A stretch of 64,000 nucleotides of DNA from Crotalaria pallida (taxonomy: Eukaryota > Streptophyta > Magnoliopsida > Fabales > Fabaceae): the NCBI GenBank assembly GCA_037953625.1, contig CM075651.1, forward strand, positions 104,285,001 through 104,349,000, in the 5' to 3' direction. A program made the translations under genes and the position numbers. The notes under the pieces were generated by a model. It made no database searches and was not told the origin of the DNA. It worked only from the letters and a program-made list of their open reading frames with translations. Shown here one piece after another: positions 1 through 11,568 of this stretch (the first letter of the stretch is position 1; each line of letters starts with the position of its first letter).

Positions 1-41
1 ATCTTATAAGAACCATTAGAATAATCCTAAACAATGCTTGA

Positions 42-54
42 GTCCCCAAGGGAC
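42..54. repeat. Dyad of A/B/P-type monomers: GTCCC-caa-GGGAC
   Basis: A perfect 5-bp inverted repeat with a 3-base spacer; first copy in the window, present in most monomers of both domains. C and Q types keep the same arms with one extra A (GTaCCC..GGGAC) and add the palindromes GGTACC (496-501 in a C monomer) and CCCTAGGG (32,924-32,931 in a Q monomer). Whether it folds or is bound by protein is unknown. Confidence 0.8.
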
Positions 55-307
55 GTAGAGGGTCTAACATGAGTCATTGGAGGTCCTAACAGGTGTAGAA
101 TGGTTAAAAGAGTATTCTAAAGGCTTAGAATGGTCTAGGAATGTGTATTTGGACTTATAAGAACCATTAGAATGATCCTAAACAATGCTTGAGTCACCAA
201 GGGACGACGTAGAGGGTCTAGCATGAGTCCTTGGAGGTTCTAACAAGTGTAGAATGGTTGAGAGAGTATTCTAAAGGTGTAGAATGGTCTAGGAATGTGT
301 ATTAGGA

Positions 308-458
308 CCTATAAGAACAATTAGAAAGATCCTAAACAATGCTTGAGTCCCCAAGGGACGTAGAGGGTGTAGCATGAGTCCTTGGAGGTTCTAACAGGTG
401 TAAAATGGTTAAGAGAGTATTCTAAAGGCTTAGAATGGTCTACGAATGTGTATTAGGA
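308..458 (+). repeat. Representative A-type monomer (domain 1)
   Basis: A full 151-bp unit beginning cctataagaacaattagaaa, given as a reference copy. Landmarks in order are: the A-type diagnostic acaattagaaag; the dyad gtccccaagggac; the CpG in gggacgtag; the tagcatgagtccttggagg core; gttctaacaggtg; and two tagaatgg-type words before gtgtattagga closes the unit. The phase was chosen only for convenience, since a tandem array has no intrinsic start. Confidence 0.9.
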
Positions 459-609
459 CTTATACTAACCATTAGAATGATCCTAAACATTGCATGGTAC
501 CCCAAGGGACGTAGAGGGTGTAGCATGAGTCCTTGGAGGTTCTAACAAGTGTAGAATGGTTAAGATAGTATTCTAAAGGTGTAGAATGGTCTAGGAAAGT
601 GTATTAGGA
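459..609 (+). repeat. Representative C-type monomer (domain 1)
   Basis: A full 151-bp unit beginning cttatactaaccattagaat, the usual partner of the A type in the domain 1 dimer. It differs from A mainly in its first 45 bases. There it reads ccattagaatgatcc and aacattgcatggtacccc, creating the GGTACC palindrome at 496-501. The second half is almost the same as in A. Confidence 0.88.
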
Positions 610-1634
610 CCTATAAGAACAACTAGAAAGATCCTAAACAATGCTTGAATCCCCAAGGGACGTAGAGGGTGTAGCATGAGTCCTTGGAGGTTCTAACAAG
701 TGTAGGATGGTTAAAAGAGTATTCTAAAGGCTTAGAATGGTCTAGGAATGTGTATTAGGACTTATAAGAACCATTTGAATGATCCTAAACATTGCATGGT
801 ACCCCAAGGGACGTAGAGGGTGTAGCATGAGTCCTTGGAGGTTCTAACAAGTGTAGAATGGTTAAGATAGTATTCTAAAGGTGTAGAATGGTCTAGGAAT
901 GTGTATTAGGACCTATAAGAACAATTAGAAAGATCCTAAACAATGCTTGAGTCCCCAAGGGACGTAGAGGGTGTAGCATGAGTCCTTGGAGGTTCTAACA
1001 AGTGTAGGATGGTTAAAAGAGTATTCTAAAGGCTTAGAATGGTCTAGGAATGTGTATTAGGACTTATAAGAACCATTAGAATGATCCCAAACAATGCTTG
1101 AGTCCCCAAGGGACGTAGAGGGTCTAGCAAAAGGCCTTGGAGGTTCTAACAAGTGTAGAATGGTTAAGAGAGTATTCTAAAGGTGTAGAATGGTCTAGGA
1201 ATGTGTATTAGGACCTATAAGAACAATTAGAAAGATCCTAAACAATGCTTGAGTCCCCAAGGGACGTAGAGGGTGTAGCATGAGTCCTTAGAGGTTCTAA
1301 CAGGTGTAGAATGGTTAAGAGAGTATTCTAAAGGTTTAGAATGGTCAAGGAATGTGTATTAGGACTTATCATAACCATTAGAATGATCCTAAACATTGCA
1401 TGGTACCCCAAGGGACGTAGAGGGTGTAGCATGAGTCCTTGGAGGTTCTAACAAGTGTAGAATGGTTAAGATAGTATTCTAAAGGTGTAGAATGGTCTAG
1501 GAATGTGTATTAGGACCTATAAGAACAATTAGAAAGATCCTAAACAATGCTTGAGTCCCCAAGGGACGTAGAGGGTGTAGCATGAGACCTTGGAGGTTCT
1601 AACATGTGTAGAATGGTTAAGAGAGTATTCTAAA

Positions 1635-3293
1635 GGCGTAGAATGGTCTAGGAATTTGTATTAGGTCTTATAAGAACCATGAGAATGATCCTAAACAATG
1701 CTTGAGTCCCCAAGGGACGTAGAGGGTCTAGCATGAGTCATTGGAGGTTCTAACAGGTGTAGAATGGTTAAGAGAGTATTCTAAAGGCTTAGAATGGTCT
1801 AGGAATGTGTATTGGACTTATAAGAACCATTTGAATGATCCTAAACAATGCTTGAGTCCCCAAGGGACGTAGAGGGTCTAGCATGAGTCCTTGGAGGTTC
1901 TAACAAGTGTAGAATGGTTGAGAGAGTATTCTAAAGGTCTAGAATGGTCTAGGAATGTGTATTAGGACCTATAAGAACAATTAGAAAGATCCTAAACAAT
2001 GCTTGAGTCCCCAAGGGACGTAGAGGGTGTAGCATGAGTCCTTGGAGGTTCTAACAGGTGAAAATGGTTAAGAGAGTATTCTAAAGGCTTAGAATGGTCT
2101 AGGAATGTGTATTAGGACTTATAATAACCATTAGAATGATCCTAAACATTGCATGGTACCCCAAGGGACGTAGAGGGTCTAGCATGAGTCCTTGGAGGTT
2201 CTAACAAGTGTAGAATGGTTGAGAGAGTATTCTAAAGGTCTAGAATGGTCTAGGAATGTGTATTAGGACCTATAAGAACAATTAGAAAGATCCTAAACAA
2301 TGCTTGACTCCCCAAGGGACGTAGAGGGTGTAGCATGAGTCCTTGGAGGTTCTAACAGGTGTAAAATGGTTAAGAGAGTATTCTAAAGGCTTAGAATGGT
2401 CTAGGAATGTGTATTAGGACTTATAATAACCATTAGAATGATCCTAAACATTGCATGGTACCCCAAGGGACGTAGAGGGTGTAGCATGAGTCCTTGGAGG
2501 TTCTAACAGGTGTAAAATGGTTAAGAGAGTATTCTAAAGGCTTAGAATGGTCTAGGAATGTGTATTAGGACTTATAAGAACCATTAGAATGATCCTAAAC
2601 ATTGCATGGTACCCCAAGGGACGTAGAGGGTCTAGCATGAGTCCTTGGAGGTTCTAACCAGTGTAGAATGGTTACGATAGTATTCTAAAGGTGTAGAATG
2701 GTCTAGGAATGTGTATTAGGACCTATAAGAACAATTAGAAAGATCCTAAACAATGCTTGAGTCCCCAAGGGACATAGAGGGTGTAGCATGAGTCCTTGGA
2801 GGTTCTAACAGGTGTAAAATGGTTAAGAGAGTATTCTAAAGGCTTAGAATGGTCTAGGAATGTGTATTAGGACTTATAAGAACCATTATAATGATCCGAA
2901 ACAATGCTTGAGTCCCCAAGGGACGTAGAGGGTCTAGCATGAGTCCTTGGAGGGTCTAACAAGTGTAGAATGGTTGAGAGAGTATTCTAAAGGTCTAGAA
3001 TGGTCTAGGAATGTGTATTAAGACTTATCATAACCATTAGAATGATCCTAAACATTGCATGGTACCCCAAGGGACGTAGAGGGTGTAGCATGAGTCCTTG
3101 GAGGTTCTAACAAGTGTAGAATGGTTAAGATAGTATTCTAAAGGTGTAGAATGGTCTAGGAATGTGTATTAGGACCTATAAGAACAATTAGAAAGATCCT
3201 AAACAATGCTTGAGTCCCCAAGGGACGTAGAGGGTGTAGCATGAGACCTTGGAGGTTCTAACATGTGTAGAATGGTTAAGAGAGTATTTTAAA
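1635..3293. repeat. 11-monomer higher-order unit, copy 1 (1,659 bp)
   Basis: The unit begins at the rare word ggcgtagaatgg followed by ggaatttgtattaggtc and accatgagaatg. The same ordered set of variants starts again at 3,294, an offset of 1,659 bp (11 x 151 minus 2; the shortfall fits 150-bp units). Private changes recur in both copies at matching places, including ggtgaaaatgg, ttgactcccc and ggttacgatag. Confidence 0.85.
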
Positions 3294-5405
3294 GGCGTAG
3301 AATGGTCTAGGAATTTGTATTAGGTCTTATAAGAACCATGAGAATGATCCTAAACAATGCTTGAGTCCCCAAGGGACGTAGAGGGTCTAGCATGAGTCAT
3401 TGGAGGTTCTAACAGGTGTAGAATGGTTAAGAGAGTATTCTAAAGGCTTAGAATGGTCTAGGAATGTGTATTGGACTTATAAGAACCATTTGAATGATCC
3501 TAAACAATGCTTGAGTCCCCAAGGGACGTAGAGGGTCTAGCATGAGTCCTTGGAGGTTCTAACAAGTGTAGAATGGTTGAGAGAGTATTCTAAAGGTCTA
3601 GAATGGTCTAGGAATGTGTATTAGGACCTATAAGAACAATTAGAAAGATCCTAAACAATGCTTGAGTCCCCAAGGGACGTAGAGGGTGTAGCATGAGTCC
3701 TTGGAGGTTCTAACAGGTGAAAATGGTTAAGAGAGTATTCTAAAGGCTTAGAATGGTCTAGGAATGTGTATTAGGACTTATAATAACCATTAGAATGATC
3801 CTAAACATTGCATGGTACCCCAAGGGACGTAGAGGGTCTAGCATGAGTCCTTGGAGGTTCTAACAAGTGTAGAATGGTTGAGAGAGTATTCTAAAGGTCT
3901 AGAATGGTCTAGGAATGTGTATTAGGACCTATAAGAACAATTAGAAAGATCCTAAACAATGCTTGACTCCCCAAGGGACGTAGAGGGTGTAGCATGAGTC
4001 CTTGGAGGTTCTAACAGGTGTAAAATGGTTAAGAGAGTATTCTAAAGGCTTAGAATGGTCTAGGAATGTGTATTAGGACTTATAATAACCATTAGAATGA
4101 TCCTAAACATTGCATGGTACCCCAAGGGACGTAGAGGGTGTAGCATGAGTCCTTGGAGGTTCTAACAGGTGTAAAATGGTTAAGAGAGTATTCTAAAGGC
4201 TTAGAATGGTCTAGGAATGTGTATTAGGACTTATAAGAACCATTAGAATGATCCTAAACATTGCATGGTACCCCAAGGGACGTAGAGGGTCTAGCATGAG
4301 TCCTTGGAGGTTCTAACCAGTGTAGAATGGTTACGATAGTATTCTAAAGGTGTAGAATGGTCTAGGAATGTGTATTAGGACCTATAAGAACAATTAGAAA
4401 GATCCTAAACAATGCTTGAGTCCCCAAGGGACGTAGAGGGTGTAGCATGAGTCCTTGGAGGTTCTAACAGGTGTAAAATGGTTAAGAGAGTATTCTAAAG
4501 GCTTAGAATGGTCTAGGAATGTGTATTAGGACTTATAAGAACCATTATAATGATCCGAAACAATGCTTGAGTCCCCAAGGGACGTAGAGGGTCTAGCATG
4601 AGTCCTTGGAGGGTCTAACAAGTGTAGAATGGTTGAGAGAGTATTCTAAAGGTCTAGAATGGTCTAGGAATGTGTATTAGGACTTATAAGAACCATTAGA
4701 ATGATCCTAAACATTGCATGGTACCCCAAGGGACGTAGAGGGTCTAGCATGAGTCCTTGGAGGTTCTAACAAGTGTAGAATGGTTACGATAGTATTCTAA
4801 AGGTGTAGAATGGTCTAGGAATGTGTATTAGGACCTATAAGAACAATTAGAAAGATCCTAAACAATGCTTGAGTCCCCAAGGGACGTAGAGGGTGTAGCA
4901 TGAGTCCTTGGAGGTTCTAACAGGTGTAAAATGGTTAAGAGAGTATTCTAAAGGCTTAGAATGGTCTAGGAATGTGTATTAGGACTTATAAGAACCATTA
5001 TAATGATCCGAAACAATGCTTGAGTCCCCAAGGGACGTAGAGGGTCTAGCATGAGTCCTTGGAGGGTCTAACAAGTGTAGAATGGTTGAGAGAGTATTCT
5101 AAAGGTCTAGAATGGTCTAGGAATGTGTATTAAGACTTATCATAACCATTAGAATGATCCTAAACATTGCATGGTACCCCAAGGGACGTAGAGGGTGTAG
5201 CATGAGTCCTTGGAGGTTCTAACAAGTGTAGAATGGTTAAGATAGTATTCTAAAGGTGTAGAATGGTCTAGGAATGTGTATTAGGACCTATAAGAACAAT
5301 TAGAAAGATCCTAAACAATGCTTGAGTCCCCAAGGGACGTAGAGGGTGTAGCATGAGACCTTGGAGGTTCTAACATGTGTAGAATGGTTAAGAGAGTATT
5401 CTAAA
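3294..5405. repeat. Higher-order unit, copy 2, expanded to 14 monomers (2,112 bp)
   Basis: This copy follows the order of the 1,635-3,293 unit but is three monomers longer, because an internal 453-bp segment is doubled (about 4,202-4,654 and 4,655-5,107). The marker ggcgtagaatgg returns at 5,406, and a partial third copy runs to about 5,913 before the variant order changes. The marker ttaagacttatcataacc near 3,018 and again at 5,130 also gives an offset of 2,112 bp. Confidence 0.85.
4202..5131. repeat. Local tandem duplication of a 3-monomer (453-bp) segment
   Basis: The rare word ggttacgatag occurs at 4,329 and 4,782, exactly 453 bp apart (3 x 151). Flanking variants agree from about 4,202/4,655 to 4,678/5,131. 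This segment accounts for the three extra monomers in the second higher-order copy. It is most simply one unequal exchange after the 11-mer had itself been duplicated. Confidence 0.8.
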
Positions 5406-5913
5406 GGCGTAGAATGGTCTAGGAATTTGTATTAGGTCTTATAAGAACCATGAGAATGATCCTAAACAATGCTTGAGTCCCCAAGGGACGTAGAGGGTCT
5501 AGCATGAGTCATTGGAGGTTCTAACAGGTGTAGAATGGTTAAGAGAGTATTCTAAAGGCTTAGAATGGTCTAGGAATGTGTATTGGACTTATAAGAACCA
5601 TTTGAATGATCCTAAACAATGCTTGAGTCCCCAAGGGACGTAGAGGGTCTAACATGAGTCCTTGGAGGTTCTAACAAGTGTAGAATGGTTGAGAGAGTAT
5701 TCTAAAGGTCTAGAATGGTCTAGGAATGTGTATTAGGACCTATAAGAACAATTAGAAAGATCCTAAACAATGCTTGACTCCCCAAGGGACGTAGAGGGTG
5801 TAGCATGAGTCCTTGGAGGTTCTAACAGGTGAAAATGGTTAAGAGAGTATTCTAAAGGCTTAGAATGGTCTAGGAATGTGTATTAGGACTTATAATAACC
5901 ATTAGAATGATCC

Positions 5914-8900
5914 GAAACAATGCTTGAGTCCCCAAGGGACGTAGAGGGTCTAGCATGAGTCCTTGGAGGTTCTAACAAGTGTAGAATGGTTGAGAGAGTA
6001 TTCTAAAGGTCTAGAATGGTCTAGGAATGTGTATTAGGACCTATAAGAACAATTAGAAAGATCCTAAACAATGCTTGAGTCCCCAAGGGACGTAGAGGGT
6101 GTAGCATGAGTCCTTGGAGGTTCTAACAGGTGAAAATGGTTAAGAGAGTATTCTAAAGGCTTAGAATGGTCTAGGAATGTGTATTAGGACTTATAATAAC
6201 CATTAGAATGATCCTAAACATTGCATGGTACCCCAAGGGACGTAGAGGGTGTAGCATGAGTCCTTGGAGGTTCTAACAGGTGTAAAATGGTTAAGAGAGT
6301 ATTCTAAAGGCTTAGAATGGTCTAGGAATGTGTATTAGGACTTATAAGAACCATTAGAATGATCCTAAACATTGCATGGTACCCCAAGGGACGTAGAGGG
6401 TGTAGCATGAGTCCTTGGAGGTTCTAACAAGTGTAGAATGGTTACGATAGTATTCTAAAGGTGTAGAATGGTCTAGGAATGTGTATTAGGACCTATAAGA
6501 ACAATTAGAAAGATCCTAAACAATGCTTGAGTCCCCAAGGGACGTAGAGGGTGTAGCATGAGTCCTTGGAGGTTCTAACAGGTGAAAATGGTTAAGAGAG
6601 TATTCTAAAGGCTTAGAATGGTCTAGGAATGTGTATTAGGACTTATAATAACCATTAGAATGATCCTAAACATTGCATGGTACCCCAAGGGACGTAGAGG
6701 GTGTAGCATGAGTCCTTGGAGGTTCTAACAGGTGTAAAATGGTTAAGAGAGTATTCTAAAGGCTTAGAATGGTCTAGGAATGTGTATTAGGACTTATAAG
6801 AATCATTAGAATGATCCTAAACAATGCTTGAGTCCCCAAGGGACGTAGAGGGTCTAGCATGAGTCCTTGGAGGTTCTAACAAGTGTAGAATGGTTGAGAG
6901 AGTATTCTAAAGGTCTAGAATGGTCTAGGAATGTGTATTAGGACTTATAATAACAATTAGAATGATCCTAAACATTGCATGGTACCCCAAGGGACGTAGA
7001 GGGTGTAGCATGAGTCCTTGGAGGTTCTAACAGGTGAAAATGGTTAAGAGAGTATTCTAAAGGCTTAGAATGGTCTAGGAATGTGTATTAGGACTTATAA
7101 TAACCATTAGAATGATCCTAAACATTGCATGGTACCTCAAGGGACGTAGAGGGTGTAGCATGAGTCCTTGGAGGTTCTAACAAGTGTAGAATGGTTAAGA
7201 TAGTATTCTAAAGGTGTAGAATGGTCTAGGAATGTGTATTAGGACCTATAAGAACAATTAGAAAGATCCTAAACAATGCTTGAGTCCCCAAGGGATGTAG
7301 AGGGTGTAGCATGAGTCCTTGGAGGTTCTAACAAGTGTAGGATGGTTAAAAGAGTATTCTAAAGGTGTAGAATGGTCTAGGAATGTGTATTAGGACCTAT
7401 AAGAACAATTAGAAAGATCCTAAACAATGCTTGAGTCCCCAAGGGACGTAGAGGGTGTAGCATGAGACCTTGGAGGTTCTAACATGTGTAGAATGGTTAA
7501 GAGAGTATTCTAAAGGCTTAGAATGGTCTAGGAATGTGTATTAGGACTTATAAGAATCATTAGAATGATCCTAAACAATGCTTGAGTCCCCAAGGGACGT
7601 AGAGGGTCTAGCATGAGTCCTTGGAGGTTCTAACAAGTGTAGAATGGTTGAGAGAGTATTCTAAAGGTCTAGAATGGTCTAGGAATGTGTATTAGGACCT
7701 ATAAGAACAATTAGAAAGATCCTAAACAATGCTTGAGTCCCCAAGGGACGTAGAGGGTGTAGCATGAGTCCTTGGAGGTTCTAACAGGTGAAAATGGTTA
7801 AGAGAGTATTCTAAAGGCTTAGAATGGTCTAGGAATGTGTATTAGGACTTATAATAACCATTAGAATGATCCTAAACATTGCATGGTACCCCAAGGGACG
7901 TAGAGGGTGTAGCATGAGTCCTTGGAGGTTCTAACAGGTGTAAAATGGTTAAGAGAGTATTCTAAAGGCTTAGAATGGTCTAGGAATGTGTATTAGGACT
8001 TATAAGAACCATTAGAATGATCCTAAACATTGCATGGTACCCCAAGGGACGTAGAGGGTGTAGCATGAGTCCTGTGAGGTTCTAACAAGTGTAGAATGGT
8101 TAAGATAGTATTCTAAAGGTGTAGAATGGTCTAGGAATGTGTATTAGGACCTTTAAGAACAATTAGAAAGATCCTAAACAATGCTTGAGTCCCCAAGGGA
8201 TGTAGAGGGCGTAGCATGAGTCCTTGGAGGTTCTAACAAGTGTAGGATGGTTAAAAGAGTATTTTAAAGGCTTAGAATGGTCTAGGAATGTGTATTAGGA
8301 CTTATAAGAACCATTAGAATGATCCCAAACAATGCTTGAGTCCCCAAGGGACGTAAAGGGTCTAGCATAAGTCCTTGGAGATTCTAACAAGTGTAGAATG
8401 GTGAAGAGAGTATTCTAAAGGTGTAGAAAGGTCTAGGAATGTGTATTAGGACCTATTAGGACCTATAAGAACAATGCTTGAGTCCCCAAGGGACGTAGAG
8501 GGTGTAGCATGAGTCCTTGGAGGTTCTAATAGGTGTAGAATGGTTAAGATAGTATTCTAAAGGTGTAGAATGGTCTAGGAATGTGTATTAGGACCTATAA
8601 GAACAATTAGAAAGATCCTAAACAATGCTTGAGTCCCCAAGGGATGTAGAGGGTGTAGCATGAGTCCTTGGAGGTTCTAACAAGTGTAGGATGGTTAAAA
8701 GAGTATTCTAAAGGTGTAGAATGGTCTAGGAATGTGTATTAGGACCTATAAGAACAATTAGAAATATCCTAAACAATGCTTGAGTCCCCAAGGGACGTAG
8801 AGGGTGTAGCATGAGACCTTGGAGGTTCTAACATGTGTAGAATGGTTAAGAGAGTATTCTAAAGGCTTAGAATGGTCTAGGAATGTGTATTAGGACTTAT

Positions 8901-8976
8901 AAGAACCATTAGAATGATCCTAAACAATGCTTGAGTCCCCAAGGGACGTAGAGGGTCTAGCATGAGTCCTTGGAGG
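5914..8976. repeat. Mixed A/B/C monomer stretch of domain 1
   Basis: About 20 monomers with the dimeric A alternation still visible but no single long repeat that I could follow across the whole stretch. Short shared runs exist, for example the gggatgtagaggg plus gtgtaggatgg monomer near 7,296 that recurs near 8,646 and 9,851. It contains the one strongly rearranged unit at 8,445-8,474. Nothing but satellite is present. Confidence 0.8.
8445..8474. repeat. Rearranged monomer: 10-bp tandem duplication plus 19-bp deletion
   Basis: The word attaggacct is written twice in a row (8,445-8,454 and 8,455-8,464). A few bases later the unit jumps from aacaat directly to gcttgag. In normal A-type monomers two aacaat words stand 19 bp apart, so the loss looks like a deletion between short direct repeats. 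The net change is minus 9 bp. It is the largest single-monomer length change I noticed in the window. Confidence 0.85.
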
Positions 8977-9909
8977 TTCTAAAAAGTGTAGAATGGTTGA
9001 GAGAGTATTCTAAAGGTCTAGAATGGTCTAGGAATGTGTATTAGGACCTATAAGAACAATTAGAAAGATCCTAAACAATGCTTGAGTCCCCAAGGGATGT
9101 AGAGGGTGTAGCATGAGTCCTTGGAGGTTCTAACAGGTGTAAAATGGTTAAGAGAGTATTCTAAAGGCTTAGAATGGTCTAGGAATGTGTATTAGGACTT
9201 ATAATAACCATTAGAATGATCCTAAACATTGCATGGTACCCCAAGGGACGTAGAGGGTGTAGCATGAGTCCTTGGAGGTTCTAACAGGTGTAAAATGGTT
9301 AAGAGAGTATTCTAAAGGCTTAGAATGGTCTAGGAATGTGTATTAGGACTTATAATAACCATTAGAATGATCCTAAACATTGCATGGTACCCCAAGGGAC
9401 GTAGAGGGTGTAGCATGAGTCCTTGGAGGTTCTAACAAGTGTAGAATGGTTAAGAGAGTATTCTAAAGGCTTAGAATGGTCTAGGAATGTGTATTAGGAC
9501 TTAAAAGAACCATTAGAATGATCCTAAACAATACTTGAGTCCCCAAGGGACGTAGAGGGTCTAGCATGAGTCATTGGAGGTTCTAACAGGTGTAGAATGG
9601 TTAAGAGAGTATTCTAAAGGCTTAGAATGGTCTAAGAATGTGTATTGGACTTATAATAACCATTAGAATGATCCTAAACAATGCTTGAGTCCCCAAGGGA
9701 CGTAGAGGGTGTAGCATGAGTCCTTGGAGGTTCTAACAAGTGTAGAATGGTTGAGAGAGTATTCTAAAGGTGTAGAATGGTCTAGGAATGTGTATTAGGA
9801 CCTATAAGAACAATTAGAAAGATCCTAAACAATGCTTGAGTCCCCAAGGGATGTAGAGGGTGTAGCATGAGTCCTTGGAGGTTCTAACAAGTGTAGGATG
9901 GTTAAAAGA

Positions 9910-11568
9910 GTATTCTAAAGGTGTAGAATGGTCTAGGAATGTGTATTAGGACCTATAAGAACAATTAGAAAGATCCTAAACAATGCTTGAGTCCCCAAGG
10001 GACGTAGAGGGTGTAGCATGAGACCTTGGAGGTTCTAACATGTGTAGAATGGTTAAGAGAGTATTCTAAAGGCTTAGAATGGTCTAGGAATTTGTATTAG
10101 GTCTTAAAAGAACCATGAGAATGATCCTAAACAATGCTTGAGTCCCCAAGGGACGTAGAGGGTCTAGCATGAGTCATTGGAGGTTCTAACAGGTGTAGAA
10201 TGGTTAAGAGAGTATTCTAAAGGCTTAGAATGGTCTAAGAATGTGTATTGGACTTATAAGAACCATTTGAATGATCCTAAACAATGTTTGAGTCCCCAAG
10301 GGACGTAGAGGGTCTAGCATGAGTCCTTGGAGGTTCTAACAAGTGTAGAATGGTTAAGAGAGTATTCTAAAGGAGTAGAATGGTCTAGGAATGTGTATTA
10401 GGACCTATAAGAACAATTAGAAAGATCCTAAACAATGCTTGAGTCCCCAAGGGACGTAGAGGGTGTAGCATGAGTCCTTGGAGGTTCTAACATGTGTAGA
10501 ATGGTTAAGAGAGTATTCTAAAGGCTTAGAATGGTATAGGAATGTGTATTAGGACTTATAAGAACCATTAGAATGATCCTAAACAATGCTTGAGTCCCCA
10601 AGGGACGTAGAGGGTGTAGCATGAGTCCTTGGAGGTTCTAACAAGTGTAGAATGGTTGAGAGAGTATTCTAAAGGTGTAGAATGGTCTAGGAATGTGTAT
10701 TAGGACCTATAAGAACAATTAGAAAGATCCTAAACAATGCTTGAGTCCCCAAGGGACGTAGAGGGTGTAGCATGAGACCTTGGAGGTTCTAACATGTGTA
10801 GAATGGTTAAGAGAGTATTCTAAAGGCTTAGAATGGTCTAGGAATTTGTATTAGGTCTTAAAAGAACCATGAGAATGATCCTAAACAATGCTTGAGTCCC
10901 CAAGGGACGTAGAGGGTCTAGCATGAGTCATTGGAGGTTCTAACAGGTGTAGAATGGTTAAGAGAGTATTCTAAAGGCTTAGAATGGTCTAAGAATGTGT
11001 ATTGGACTTATAAGAACCATTTGAATGATCCTAAACAATGCTTGAGTCCCCAAGGGACGTAGAGGGTCTAGCATGAGTCCTTGGAGGTTCTAACAAGTGT
11101 AGAATGGTTAAGAGAGTATTCTAAAGGAGTAGAATGGTCTAGGAATGTGTATTAGGACTTATAATAACCATTAGAATGATCCTAAACATTGCATGGTACC
11201 CCAAGGGACGTAGAGGGTGTAGCATGAGTCCTTGGAGGTTCTAACAAGTGTAGAATGGTTAAGAGAGTATTCTAAAGGCTTAGAATGGTCTAGGAATGTG
11301 TATTAGGACTTAAAAGAACCATTAGAATGATCCTAAACAATACTTGAGTCCCCAAGGGACGTAGAGGGTGTAGCATGAGTCCTTGGAGGTTCTAACAAGT
11401 GTAGAATGGTTGAGAGAGTATTCTAAAGGTGTAGAATGGTCTAGGAATGTGTATTAGGACCTATAAGAACAATTAGAAAGATCCTAAACAATGCTTGAGT
11501 CCCCAAGGGACGTAGAGGGTGTAGCATGAGACCTTGGAGGTTCTAAAAAGTGTAGAATGGTTGAGAGA
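9910..11568. repeat. 11-monomer tandem duplication, left copy (1,659 bp)
   Basis: Markers here recur 1,659 bp downstream: gtcttaaaag at 10,101 and 11,760, again at 10,855 and 12,514, caatgtttg at 10,282 and 11,941, and ttctaaaaag at 11,541 and 13,200. The two copies abut, so this is a direct tandem duplication. Differences are few; one is aagtgtagaa near 10,341 against ggtgtagaat at 12,001. Copies of the gtcttaaaag word 754 bp apart (10,101/10,855) show that the unit already contained a 5-monomer repeat. Confidence 0.85.

Noticed and set aside
480..510. Regulatory site at the GGTACC palindrome
   Set aside because: GGTACC is simply part of C- and Q-type monomers and recurs dozens of times. 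No promoter or gene is nearby.
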